Source: Clostridium sp. CX1 (GTDB lineage: Bacteria > Bacillota > Clostridia > Clostridiales > Clostridiaceae). Taken from it: DNA of 64,000 bases. Every line of letters begins with the position of its first letter. Within the stretch, counting starts at the first letter, position 1. The stretch is from NCBI RefSeq assembly GCF_025398335.1, contig NZ_JAODOO010000003.1, forward strand, positions 248,001 through 312,000, read 5' to 3'. Shown piece after piece: positions 1 through 10,030 of this stretch. A program made the translations under genes and the position numbers. The notes under the pieces were generated by a model that did not search any database, was not told the DNA's origin, and was given only the letters and a program-made list of their open reading frames with translations.

Positions 1-2210
1 GCATAAGCGAAGGTATTGTTAACCTAGATGGAGTAAACTTCTTTATATCCTTTAATGATAAGCTGCTAAATGAAAGAGAGCTTTTAAAACTAATAAATAG
101 TAGAGAAGCAGAAATAAAAGCTTTGGAAACAAAGATAAACGACAAGCGACAAAATATTGGCTTTTATGAAGAAAAAAGAAATCTGATTAAGTATTCACCT
201 TTAACACTTGAACTATACGAGGGATTAAAAAAAGAAATTAAATTGTTAGGAGATCAACTTCTAAGTTTAAGGCGAGTAGAACTTGATTTAGAGAAAAATA
301 TATTAAATATTAAAGGTGAGATAAAAAGTTATGAACAAAGAGGAAAGCTTTTAGAGAGGGGTATTGAAAAAAATAGTAATAAAGCAAAAGCTTTTAAAGA
401 ACTCATAGAAGCCTATGAAAAATATAAGAAAAATAAGAATTCCCTTAAAAGAGTTATGGAAGAATTGAGCGTATTGCAAAATCAAATTGATACAGCAGAA
501 GGTCGAAGGGACGACATAGAAAAAGAAATAACTGAGTGCAATAGTGCAATTAATAGTTATGAGAATATGGAAGGGAAACATTCAAGAGAACTTTCAAATT
601 TTAGCATTTATAAATCGGGAACTATAGTTGAAAAGGATAAAGAAGACTTAATATCTGAATATAATGCTCTGACAAAGGATATTACAAGTACAGAACAGGA
701 ATTAAAAGATAAAATAAAGGAGCTTTCTGATAAGTTTAGAGAGGTTGAAAAAGAGCTTAACTTAAAAGTTAATAAATATGAGATAAAAGAAGCTGAGTAT
801 ATTAATGAAATTTACGATATACAGAAGGAGCTGCAATTAAAAGACGAACTTCACAAAGAGAATATAAGCTATGATAATTTAAAGGATAAATACAACAGGT
901 TTATTAATGCTGCTGCTGTTGCAAAAAGCAAGTTAGATGACTTGTATATTAGCTTGAAAGATAAATTTAGTATAGAAGAACCAAAAGCTAAGAGTTTATT
1001 AATAGATAAGGATTTTAGACTGGAAATAGAAAAATTAAAATTGGAAATTAATGAAGCTAATAAGAAAAGGTCAGGGGTTAATAAATTAAAGTTAAAGATT
1101 GAAAATAATTTAAGTAGTTTAAATGAGTTTAACGATCTAAATATTTTAGCTAAGGTGGAGGTAGATATAGATTTAAAAGACTTAGATACTGCAGTTGGAA
1201 AGCTTAAAAGAGATTTAAATATTATAAGAGAGCAGGAGCTTCAGAAGGAAAAAAAGCTTACTGATTTAGTGGTTGATCTTGAAATAAAGGATGAATTTAA
1301 ATATGAAAGCCTATTTAAAGAGCCAATCCAAACACTGAAAGACCTAAAAGGAAGGCCAAAAGAGTTTAAGGAGCAGTTAAGTCTTATTGTAAATTCCTAT
1401 GAAAGTCTTATAGAAAAATTAATGGCAGATATTGAACTTATAGAAAAAGAAGAAGGAAAAATATTAGAGAGCTTGCTAGAATATATAAAAGATGTCCATG
1501 AAAATATTGAAAAAATAGATGATAACTCATCAATAACCATTGGAAGTAAGAGACTTAAGATGCTGAATATAAGTGTATCTGATTGGGAAGAAAACAAGGA
1601 AGTTTATAAGGTTAGACTAAAAGATTATATTGAACAAGTGAGAAATCAAAGTATAAATGCCTTAGAGCAAAATGAGGATATAGAAGATATTATTAGTAAT
1701 AATATCAATATAAATAAGTTATATGATGAAGTGGTTGGAATAGGAACAGTAAATATTAAATTATACAAAATAGAAGAGGATAAGCAAAAACAAATCAGCT
1801 GGGATGAGGTTTCAAAAAACTCAGGTGGAGAGGGTTTCCTTTCAGCTTTTATAATATTATCAAGTCTATTATCTTATATGAGAAAAGATGAAAGTGATGT
1901 ATTTAGCAGAAAAGAAAGTGGAAAGGTACTTATAATGGATAATCCTTTTGCTCAAACAAGTTCAGCTCACCTTTTAAAACCACTAATAGATATTGCCAAA
2001 AAGAGCAATACTCAGCTTATATGTTTAACAGGACTTGGTGGAGATTCTATATATAATAGATTTGACAATATTTATGTTTTAAATCTTATATCATCTAAGC
2101 TTAAAAGTGGAGTTAAGTATTTGAGAAGTGAACATATAAAAGGAGAAGAAGAAAGAGAAGTAATTGTTGCATCAAGATTTAAAATAGAGGAACAAATTAA
2201 GTTGTTTTAG
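1..2210 (+). CDS. SMC/Rad50-like coiled-coil ATPase, 3' part (5' end outside window)
   Basis: The frame is open to the left edge, so the TTG at 123 is not a credible start and only the last ~735 residues are visible. Most of the visible protein is Lys/Glu-rich heptad-type sequence, expected to form long coiled coils. Near the end come an ABC-type signature (NSGGEGFLSAF, around 1815-1850) and a Walker B-like stretch (GKVLIMDNPFA, around 1920-1950), followed by a D-loop-like TSSAHLLKP and an H-loop-like segment. This is the C-terminal half of an SMC/Rad50-type head; the Walker A half should lie upstream. The Walker B has Asp-Asn where Rad50/SbcC has Asp-Glu, so hydrolysis may differ. The family resembles large uncharacterised chromosome-segregation-like ATPases of Firmicutes. 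Function is unknown; genes to the left would show whether it belongs to a defence or condensin-type operon. Confidence 0.75.
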   Translation, partial: ISEGIVNLDGVNFFISFNDKLLNERELLKLINSREAEIKALETKINDKRQNIGFYEEKRNLIKYSPLTLELYEGLKKEIKLLGDQLLSLRRVELDLEKNILNIKGEIKSYEQRGKLLERGIEKNSNKAKAFKELIEAYEKYKKNKNSLKRVMEELSVLQNQIDTAEGRRDDIEKEITECNSAINSYENMEGKHSRELSNFSIYKSGTIVEKDKEDLISEYNALTKDITSTEQELKDKIKELSDKFREVEKELNLKVNKYEIKEAEYINEIYDIQKELQLKDELHKENISYDNLKDKYNRFINAAAVAKSKLDDLYISLKDKFSIEEPKAKSLLIDKDFRLEIEKLKLEINEANKKRSGVNKLKLKIENNLSSLNEFNDLNILAKVEVDIDLKDLDTAVGKLKRDLNIIREQELQKEKKLTDLVVDLEIKDEFKYESLFKEPIQTLKDLKGRPKEFKEQLSLIVNSYESLIEKLMADIELIEKEEGKILESLLEYIKDVHENIEKIDDNSSITIGSKRLKMLNISVSDWEENKEVYKVRLKDYIEQVRNQSINALEQNEDIEDIISNNININKLYDEVVGIGTVNIKLYKIEEDKQKQISWDEVSKNSGGEGFLSAFIILSSLLSYMRKDESDVFSRKESGKVLIMDNPFAQTSSAHLLKPLIDIAKKSNTQLICLTGLGGDSIYNRFDNIYVLNLISSKLKSGVKYLRSEHIKGEEEREVIVASRFKIEEQIKLF

Positions 2211-2329
2211 GAGGCTTTCTTATTGATTGGATTTTCATAATACTTATCATATAATTACCTTACTATAAGTGCATAAAATTGTATTATGGTAATAAATAAT
2301 AGTAACTTATAAGAGGAGGAGAAATTAAA

Positions 2330-3085
2330 ATGGTAACATGTAAAAATCTCTATGAAAATAAAAACATAGAAATAGTAGAGACTAGAGGAAATGTAAAGGT
2401 TCTCGAGTATAAGAAAGATTTAAGTGTAAGTGCTACAAATGCTGTGGCTGCATATTTTGCTTCAGAAATGAATGTTAGAAAGAGACAGGTTTTGATTGAA
2501 TTAAAAGATAGTGCTTATACAATTAGTGCAGGAGCAATGCAGTGGACTTCAGGGGCTGTTAGTATGGCTGCAGATGTTAAGGGGATTGGTGACTTATTTG
2601 GTAAAGCTTTATCTTCTAAGGTAACAAAAGAATCTGCAATCAAGCCTAAATATCAAGGAAATGGTTTATTAATGTTAGAGCCTACATATAAACACATTTT
2701 ACTTGAAGAGGTTTCAGAATGGGGTGGAATAGTACTAGATGATGGACTTTTTCTTGCCTGTGAATCCAAGGTTCAACAAAAGGTAGTAGCTAGAACTAAT
2801 CTTTCTTCGGCAATGATGGGAAAGGAAGGATTATTCAATTTATCTCTTAGAGGTGAAGGAATCGCTGTATTAGAGAGTCCTGTACCTAGAGATGAACTTA
2901 TAGAATTCGTACTTGAAAATGATGAAGTTAGAATTGATGGAAATTATGCCATTGCATGGTCTGATTCGCTAGATTTTAGAGTTGAAAAGTCCAGTAAAAG
3001 TTTGATTGGTTCTGCGGTTTCAGGTGAAGGTTTAGTTAATGTGTACCGTGGAACTGGAAGAATACTTATGGCACCTATAGAGTAA
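2330..3085 (+). CDS. AIM24 family protein (TIGR00266/DUF124)
   Basis: The product has 251 residues, the usual size for the AIM24 family, a beta-rich fold also found in yeast mitochondrial Aim24. Family-like features are the segment around residues 60-80 (YTISAGAMQWTSG), the central GNGLLMLEPT strand, and the C-terminal GEGLVNVYRGTGRILMAP. There is no signal peptide or membrane segment, so it should be cytoplasmic. The start is supported by GAGGAGG about 10 bases upstream. It is probably its own transcription unit, ended by the palindrome at 3143-3180. The biochemical role of bacterial AIM24 proteins is not established. Confidence 0.85.
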   Translation: MVTCKNLYENKNIEIVETRGNVKVLEYKKDLSVSATNAVAAYFASEMNVRKRQVLIELKDSAYTISAGAMQWTSGAVSMAADVKGIGDLFGKALSSKVTKESAIKPKYQGNGLLMLEPTYKHILLEEVSEWGGIVLDDGLFLACESKVQQKVVARTNLSSAMMGKEGLFNLSLRGEGIAVLESPVPRDELIEFVLENDEVRIDGNYAIAWSDSLDFRVEKSSKSLIGSAVSGEGLVNVYRGTGRILMAPIE

Positions 3086-3142
3086 GATATGTTGCAGGGG
3101 AAGGCATGTAAAATTTAATTGGTCTAAAAAAATATAAATACT

Positions 3143-3180
3143 ACTAAATAAGGTAGCTCAGCTGAGCTACCTTATTTAGT
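3143..3180. terminator. 38-bp perfect palindrome, probable terminator
   Basis: Two 19-base arms (3143-3161 and 3162-3180) are exact reverse complements with GCTCAG/CTGAGC at the centre. It lies just downstream of the AIM24 gene. The T-run is short (TTATTTAGTTT), so termination is likely but not certain. The symmetry would allow it to act in both directions. Confidence 0.6.
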
Positions 3181-3377
3181 TTGGTAAATTAACAATTCAG
3201 TAGACGCCCTTATATTTACTATCATCACGAAAAATATATTTCTCTACTAAAAATTAATAATAATTGTCTTAAGTATAAATATCACAACATAAAATAAAAT
3301 GTATGTGTTATTAACACAAAATTCATTAATCTTAAAAACAAATATCCATTTAAATCTTTATTTTAATTATAAAGGGG

Positions 3378-4766
3378 ATGAGTATCACGGAAACGGAAAA
3401 AGGAAATAGAATAATCATGGGTATCATGATTATTCTTTGGGTTTTACTTATCACGTATATGGGGACGGTGGCATATTTTACAAATCGCTTTTACTTTGGC
3501 TCTGAAATTAATGGAATCAATGTTTCTGGTAAAACTGTAGAGGAGACAAAGGAACAAATGGCTTCTAAACTACAGTCATATAGATTAAATCTAAAGGAGA
3601 GAGGTGGTAAAGAGGAAGAAATTAGAGGACCTGATATTAATTTAAAGTATAATCCGAGTAGGAGTTATAAAGAGTTCAAAGATAAACAAAATCCTTACAG
3701 GTGGGTTTTAGCACCTTTTGATAAAGAAGAATCCAAAATGGCAGAGGAACTTTCTTATGATAACAGACTATTAAAAGAAAAAATAGACAAGCTTCCTTGC
3801 TTTAACAGCAGCAATGTAGTTGAGCCTAAAAACCCTAGCTTCAAGTATGAAGATAAGGGTTATGTCATTATAAGTGAAGTGAATGGAAATAAGGTGGATA
3901 AGGATATTTTATACAGACAAATAGTAAAAGCGATATCTAAGGAGGAAACTTCGATAGATTTGGAAACAACAGATTGTTATGTTCGCCCTAAGTATACTTC
4001 TAAATCCCCTGAAATTATAAAAGTGAAAGATATTCTTAATAAGTACGTATCTTCAAAAATTACCTATGTTTTTGGAGAATCTAAAGAAACTATAGCTGGT
4101 TCAGAAATAAACAAGTGGCTTAAGATTAATGAAAACCTTGAAATTACTGTTGATGAGGAAAAAGTGAGAACCAGCTTAGAAGAGATTTTTAGTGCTTACA
4201 ACACAGTTGGTAAGTTGAGGAACTTTGTTACATCTTCAGGAAAAACAATAGATATTGATGGTGGCGATTATGGTTGGTCGATTAATATTGCCAAGGAAAT
4301 ACAGGATTTAAATACAATCATCAAAGAAGGACAAACTATAACAAAAGAACCAACATATAGCCAAACTGCTTTATCTCATAATAAAAATGGTATTGGTAAT
4401 ACCTATGTAGAAATAGATATGACAAACCAACATTTATGGTTTTATAAAAATGGCTCCCTAGTGGTACAAGGAGATATTGTTACAGGCAATATAAGCAGTA
4501 ACCACGGAACACCTAAGGGCATTTATAGACTAAAATATAAACAAGCAGATACTGTATTAAGGGGTCAGGACTATAGTTCACCTGTTAGTTTTTGGATGCC
4601 CTTTAATGGAGGTATAGGAATTCATGACGCAAACTGGAGAGGTGCTTTTGGAGGAAATATTTACAGAACAAATGGCTCTCACGGTTGTGTAAACTGCCCT
4701 TATTATCTAGCAAGGGAAATATTCTACAATATACAGGCAGGTAGTCCAGTTATTTGTTATTATTAG
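3378..4766 (+). CDS. Membrane-anchored L,D-transpeptidase (YkuD domain)
   Basis: The product is 462 residues with a short cytoplasmic N-terminus, one membrane segment (about residues 12-34), an extracellular PG-binding/VanW-like region (about 40-320) and a C-terminal YkuD catalytic domain (about 335-460). The active-site pattern is present: GIHDANW about 40 residues upstream and SHGCVNCP near the end, with Cys as the nucleophile. YkuD enzymes form 3-3 cross-links in peptidoglycan or attach proteins to it, outside the membrane. The start at 3378 has AAAGGGG directly against it, closer than usual; an ATG at 3417 with AAAAGG upstream would remove 13 residues but keep the membrane segment. The gene stands alone. 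Confidence 0.88.
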   Translation: MSITETEKGNRIIMGIMIILWVLLITYMGTVAYFTNRFYFGSEINGINVSGKTVEETKEQMASKLQSYRLNLKERGGKEEEIRGPDINLKYNPSRSYKEFKDKQNPYRWVLAPFDKEESKMAEELSYDNRLLKEKIDKLPCFNSSNVVEPKNPSFKYEDKGYVIISEVNGNKVDKDILYRQIVKAISKEETSIDLETTDCYVRPKYTSKSPEIIKVKDILNKYVSSKITYVFGESKETIAGSEINKWLKINENLEITVDEEKVRTSLEEIFSAYNTVGKLRNFVTSSGKTIDIDGGDYGWSINIAKEIQDLNTIIKEGQTITKEPTYSQTALSHNKNGIGNTYVEIDMTNQHLWFYKNGSLVVQGDIVTGNISSNHGTPKGIYRLKYKQADTVLRGQDYSSPVSFWMPFNGGIGIHDANWRGAFGGNIYRTNGSHGCVNCPYYLAREIFYNIQAGSPVICYY

Positions 4767-4799
4767 CTTAGAAAAAATTTATAATTAAAAATGATGTAG

Positions 4800-4828
4800 T
4801 TGTAAAGTTAGGAATTATTAGTTATAAT
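4800..4828 (+). promoter_or_regulatory. Promoter for the cobalamin-riboswitch transcript
   Basis: TTGTAA (4800-4805) and TATAAT (4823-4828) are separated by 17 bases, a good sigma-A arrangement. A transcript starting near 4835 would contain the whole riboswitch. A TTGACA at 4854-4859 has no good -10 at the right distance. Confidence 0.6.
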
Positions 4829-4869
4829 AATTTTATAAAGGAATATCCTTTTATTGACATAATAATATA

Positions 4870-5030
4870 GGTAGAAAAAGGTGCCTGTAAGGGAGAATAG
4901 GGAATGAGGTTGAAGCCTCAGCGGTCCCACCACTGTAAGCGGTAGAACTTTTATAATCCACTGGTTAACACTGGGAAGGAAAAAGTATCGTTAAGCCGTG
5001 AGCCAGGAGACCTGCCTTTTTCATTATTGT
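4870..5030 (+). promoter_or_regulatory. Cobalamin (B12) riboswitch
   Basis: The segment carries the conserved cobalamin aptamer signatures in order: GTGCCTGTAAGGGAGAATAG near the 5' end, CAGCGGTCCCACCACTGTAA in the core (4919-4939), a CACTG..TGGGAAGG segment near 4968-4980, and the full B12 box AGCCAGGAGACCTGCC at 5001-5016. Binding of adenosylcobalamin or a related corrinoid should favour the downstream terminator at 5070-5106 and switch off the radical SAM gene. No other gene in the window appears to be B12-related. Confidence 0.93.
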
Positions 5031-5069
5031 ATCTTAGGGAAGAGGTACTGTAGTAAGAATGATGGTAAA

Positions 5070-5106
5070 ATTCTTGAATACGAATATTCGTGTTCAAGAA
5101 TTTTTT
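5070..5106 (+). terminator. Intrinsic terminator of the B12 riboswitch expression platform
   Basis: Two 16-base arms (5070-5085 and 5086-5101) form a nearly perfect hairpin with one G-T wobble, followed by six T. It lies between the aptamer and the coding start at 5144, the position expected for transcriptional attenuation. It also means that an upstream in-frame ATG at 5090, inside the hairpin, is not the start. Confidence 0.88.
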
Positions 5107-5143
5107 GCTTTTTGTAATAAAAATTTTTGATGGGGTGATAGTT

Positions 5144-6004
5144 ATGGAAATAGTTAAAAAGTTAGTAAGCAAGGATAACTCTGTAAAATACTTATTGAAG
5201 ATGGAGGATGGTAATACTATTGAAACTTTATACATGTACGACAGCCAGTTAAAACTTACCTACCACAGCACAGTGTGTGTATCCTCTCAGGTAGGATGCA
5301 GCCAGGGATGTTTTTTCTGCGCAACAGGAAAACAAGGATTTGTGAGAAACCTTACCTCTCTTGAAATAATTGAACAGGTAGACACTTGTGTTAGCTACTG
5401 TAGAGAAATGAATTTAATCCCAATAGATGCAGTTGTTTTTGCAGGAATGGGAGAACCTCTTATGAATTATGAAAATGTTAAAGGGGCAATAGTAAATATA
5501 TATGAAAAGTATAAAATAGGTAATTTTGAAATTGCTACAGTAGGCTTGACACCAACAATAGATAAACTAATAAGTGATTTTAAAGGCAGTCCAATTAACA
5601 TAAGACTTAATCTGTCTCTTCACGCATCATCAAATGAAAGCCGTAAGCCTATAATGCCAGTTACATCAAAATATTCAATAGAGTCAATAATTGATGCAGC
5701 TGTTAAATATGCAGAAACCTTTAAAAGGAAGACAAGATTAAGATATATGATTTTTAAGGGGATAAACGACACAGAGCTTGATTTACAAAGATTAGAGGCT
5801 TTGTTAAAGGGGAAACCACTGAAGCTAATTATTTCAGCCTATAATGACAATAATATAAAGGGGTTAACTGCCCCTAAACAAAGTGAAGTAATAGATTTTT
5901 ACAATAAACTTAAAGATAAGATAGATTGTGGTATATTCCATAATTTCGGTGCGGACATTAAAGGTGGATGTGGACAGCTTAGACAGGAAAATATAGAAGA
6001 CTAA
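5144..6004 (+). CDS. RlmN/Cfr-like radical SAM enzyme lacking the N-terminal domain
   Basis: From the ATG at 5144 (GGGGTG 8 bases upstream) the protein is 286 residues, against about 345-380 for RlmN or Cfr. The missing part is the N-terminal helical RNA-binding domain; the protein begins just before the radical SAM core. The core is intact: Cys52, Cys56 and Cys59 (CSQGCFFC) bind the 4Fe-4S cluster, GMGEPL follows, and both methyl-transfer cysteines are kept, Cys45 (TVCVSSQ, equal to E. coli RlmN Cys118) and Cys276 (GGCGQL, equal to Cys355). It is therefore expected to methylate an adenine C2 or C8 by the RlmN/Cfr mechanism, but the truncation suggests a substrate other than 23S rRNA/tRNA or help from a partner. 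It sits alone behind a cobalamin riboswitch, although RlmN chemistry does not use B12. A clinical-type Cfr is unlikely because of the short N-terminus. Confidence 0.85.
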   Translation: MEIVKKLVSKDNSVKYLLKMEDGNTIETLYMYDSQLKLTYHSTVCVSSQVGCSQGCFFCATGKQGFVRNLTSLEIIEQVDTCVSYCREMNLIPIDAVVFAGMGEPLMNYENVKGAIVNIYEKYKIGNFEIATVGLTPTIDKLISDFKGSPINIRLNLSLHASSNESRKPIMPVTSKYSIESIIDAAVKYAETFKRKTRLRYMIFKGINDTELDLQRLEALLKGKPLKLIISAYNDNNIKGLTAPKQSEVIDFYNKLKDKIDCGIFHNFGADIKGGCGQLRQENIED

Positions 6005-6117
6005 GTCAACTTATATCATACTATGATATAATGTAAGTTCCAATGTAGTATACATCACAATATTATTGTGCAAATTATTCATTAAAATCTATATGTTAAC
6101 TAGAGGGTGGTTGAAGA

Positions 6118-6882
6118 ATGAAGGTTGACTTAAGTAAAATTGTTAATAATAAAAAGATAACAGCTTTAGAAGAGCAGGTACTAGAATACATAATTAATAA
6201 TATTGATTCTGTTATGGATATTGGTGTAAGAGGTGTTGCAGCTGAAAACTACACCTCTACATCTACAATCATGAGGCTTTCAAAAAAATTAGGTTTTACC
6301 GGATTTATCGATATGATTTATAATATAGCCCCTCTAGTAGACAGCAGCAATACAGGAGTTACAGAAAAATCAGAGGCATTAATAGGTACAGACATTAATT
6401 TTTTATCTAAGTATATAGAAGAAAATCACATAACAAGATTCGTAGAATTGCTATCAAAAGGAACAGGGAAGTATATTTTTATTTATGCAAGAGGATCTTC
6501 TAAAATAGCTGGAGAATATTTTAATAAAAAGCTGCTAGGCATAGGAATAAAAAGTATACTAATAGATTCTATAGGAAGCTTTGAAAGCAATCTAGAAGAT
6601 ATGGAAATGCTAATAGTAATATCAAAATCTGGGGAAACTAAAGAGGTATTAGATAAGGTTCAAGTAGCAAAAAAGAAAAATAAATTAGTTGTTTCTTTTA
6701 CAAAGGAAGTTGAAAATAGCATTTCAGTTCTTTCTGACATTTCCTTTAAGATATTTGATATGCACAAGCTAGATGACGGTAATTTATTGCCTAACTCATT
6801 TTTTGCAAATATGATTATGTTCATGGAGTACTTAATTTATAGATACTATGAAGAAACAAAAAAGGAAGATAGAAGTAAATAA
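6118..6882 (+). CDS. RpiR/MurR-family transcriptional regulator
   Basis: The protein is 254 residues with an N-terminal RpiR-type helix-turn-helix (about 5-75, including STSTIMRLSKKLGF) and a C-terminal SIS sugar-phosphate-binding domain (about 105-235, with ARGSSKIAGEYF and SKSGETKEV). It starts at an ATG with GAGGGTGG upstream. It lies directly before the alpha-glucoside PTS operon in the same direction, so it probably senses a phosphorylated sugar produced by that operon. Whether it activates or represses cannot be told; RpiR members do both. A hairpin at 6899-6931 partly separates it from the PTS genes. Confidence 0.88.
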   Translation: MKVDLSKIVNNKKITALEEQVLEYIINNIDSVMDIGVRGVAAENYTSTSTIMRLSKKLGFTGFIDMIYNIAPLVDSSNTGVTEKSEALIGTDINFLSKYIEENHITRFVELLSKGTGKYIFIYARGSSKIAGEYFNKKLLGIGIKSILIDSIGSFESNLEDMEMLIVISKSGETKEVLDKVQVAKKKNKLVVSFTKEVENSISVLSDISFKIFDMHKLDDGNLLPNSFFANMIMFMEYLIYRYYEETKKEDRSK

Positions 6883-6898
6883 ATAGTCTGATTTGAGG

Positions 6899-6931
6899 AA
6901 CCTGTTATCTTTTATGCTAACAGGTTTCTTC
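6899..6931 (+). terminator. Weak terminator-like hairpin after the RpiR gene
   Basis: AACCTGTTA (6899-6907) pairs with TAACAGGTT (6918-6926), followed by TCTTC rather than a proper T-run. It may attenuate read-through from the regulator gene into the PTS operon. Confidence 0.45.
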
Positions 6932-6945
6932 ATGTTCAAAATCCA

Positions 6946-6974
6946 TTTCGAAAATATGAAAACGTATATATAAT
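6946..6974 (+). promoter_or_regulatory. PTS operon promoter with overlapping CcpA cre-like site
   Basis: TTTCGA (6946-6951) and TATAAT (6969-6974) lie 17 bases apart. Within this span, 6956-6971 (ATGAAAACGTATATAT) matches the CcpA consensus WTGNAANCGNWWNCAW at 15 of 16 positions. CcpA bound here would block RNA polymerase, giving glucose repression of the operon. Downstream, two imperfect copies of AAAGCTGTAAAAA (from about 6975 and 7000) form a 25-base direct repeat of unknown role. Confidence 0.6.
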
Positions 6975-7038
6975 AAAGCTGTAAAAAGAATTAAGTAATC
7001 AAAGCTGTAAAAAATAAAGTAATTAAGAGGTGAAAATT

Positions 7039-8628
7039 ATGAAGGATAAGATTATGAATGCCATGCAAAGATTCTCAAAAGCTATGTTTATTCCAGTATT
7101 AATACTTCCTATAGTAGGTATACTGATAGCATTTGGAAATATATTAACAAATGCTAAGCTAGCTCAATATGCACCATTTCTAAAAAATAACTTAATATTT
7201 GGATTTGGTAAGATACTTTCTGGATCATTAGTGCCTATACTGGCTAACCTTGGAATAATATTCTGCGTAGGTTTAGCAGTAGGACTTGCAAAAGAGAAAA
7301 AGGCAGAAGCTGGTTTTACATCGGTTTTAGTTTATTTTATATTCAATAATGCTATGAATATCTTCCTTAGTTTATCAGGTAAATTAGTTCCAGTTGATAA
7401 ATTAAGAGGATCTGGTCAGGCAATGGTACTTGGAACACAAGTTCTAGACATGGGAGTTTTCTTAGGAATAATTTTAGGTATAGTTGTAGCTTATTTTCAT
7501 AACAAGTACTGTAAAAAAGAATTTAACGGGGCTTTCCAGATATATGGAGGTTCAAGACTAGTATTTTTAATACTAATTCCGGTAGTTGTTATATTAGCGG
7601 TTATACTTTCTTATGTTTGGCCAACAGTACAGCTCGGAATATCAAGCTTAGGATATTATATACAAAAGTCTGGTAACTTCGGAATATTCATGTATGGAAT
7701 GTTAGAAAGACTTTTAATTCCAACAGGATTACATCACTTAGTTTATACCCCGTTTCTATATACTCAGCTTGGAGGAATAGAAACTATAGGAGGAAAGGTT
7801 ATAGAAGGAGCAAGAAACATTTACTTTGCACAAATTGCAGATCCTTCAATCAAGGTGTTATCTAGCACAGTTATATGGGATGCTAGAGGATTATCAAAAA
7901 TGTTTGGTCTAGTAGGAGCGTGTTTAGCACTTTATCATACGGCAGATGCTGACAAGAAAAAGAAAGCTAAAGCGATACTTATTCCAGCAGCAGTAACATC
8001 AATAATAGCAGGAGTAACAGAACCTATTGAGTTCTCATTCCTGTTTACAGCACCAATATTGTTTGGAGTACACGCAGTATTAAGCGGACTTGGAATGGTT
8101 GCCTTAAATATATTAAATGTAAGAGCAATAGGGCCTAACGGACTTATAGACTTCCTATTATATAACCTGCCATTAGGTATAGCAAAAACAGGTTGGCCTA
8201 TGTTTATTCTAGTAGGTATTGCACAGTTTGCAGTTTACTACCTAATATTTAGATTCTTAATAGTTAAACTTAATTTAAAGACTACTGGAAGAGAAGACAG
8301 TACTGAAGAAGTTAAACTTTACAGCAAAAATGATTATAAAAATAAAGCAGTAGCGGAAAAAGAAACAGAAACAAAAGCTTCAGGAAATGAAGCACTTGTA
8401 ATAATAGAAGCATTAGGTGGAAAAGAAAATATCAAAAAGGTAGATAACTGTTATACAAGATTAAGATTGATTCTTGAAGATACATCAAAGGTTGACGAAA
8501 GTACATTAAAAGGAACAGGTGCAGCAGGAGTAATTAAAAAAGGTGAAAATGTTCAAGTAATTTACGGATTACAGGTAACTAGAATTAGATCTATGGTAGA
8601 TGAAGCTTTAGGAATTGTAGGAGAATAG
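7039..8628 (+). CDS. PTS alpha-glucoside transporter EIICB component
   Basis: A polytopic EIIC domain (about residues 1-400) of the glucose superfamily is joined by a charged linker to a C-terminal EIIB domain. EIIB contains the phosphorylatable Cys471 in DNCYTRLRL, the usual glucose-type signature. GITEPIEF-like sequence (GVTEPIEFSFLF) in EIIC matches the sugar-binding motif. I chose the ATG at 7039 rather than the GTG at 7030, because the GTG lies inside the ribosome site AAGAGGTG. The EIIA partner is the separate gene at 10031. Pairing with a GH4 6-phospho-alpha-glucosidase indicates import and phosphorylation of maltose-like alpha-glucosides. The exact sugar is inferred, not seen. Confidence 0.88.
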   Translation: MKDKIMNAMQRFSKAMFIPVLILPIVGILIAFGNILTNAKLAQYAPFLKNNLIFGFGKILSGSLVPILANLGIIFCVGLAVGLAKEKKAEAGFTSVLVYFIFNNAMNIFLSLSGKLVPVDKLRGSGQAMVLGTQVLDMGVFLGIILGIVVAYFHNKYCKKEFNGAFQIYGGSRLVFLILIPVVVILAVILSYVWPTVQLGISSLGYYIQKSGNFGIFMYGMLERLLIPTGLHHLVYTPFLYTQLGGIETIGGKVIEGARNIYFAQIADPSIKVLSSTVIWDARGLSKMFGLVGACLALYHTADADKKKKAKAILIPAAVTSIIAGVTEPIEFSFLFTAPILFGVHAVLSGLGMVALNILNVRAIGPNGLIDFLLYNLPLGIAKTGWPMFILVGIAQFAVYYLIFRFLIVKLNLKTTGREDSTEEVKLYSKNDYKNKAVAEKETETKASGNEALVIIEALGGKENIKKVDNCYTRLRLILEDTSKVDESTLKGTGAAGVIKKGENVQVIYGLQVTRIRSMVDEALGIVGE

Positions 8629-8677
8629 TTTTAATTTAGATAAAGTATTAGGGTAGTTGGGGAATAAAATAAATTAG

Positions 8678-10021
<1,344 letters not shown>

Positions 10022-10030
10022 AGGTTTAAT

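Noticed and set aside
4951-5235. Minus-strand ORF across the B12 riboswitch
   Set aside because: It overlaps the aptamer and terminator and has no start signal or recognisable protein.
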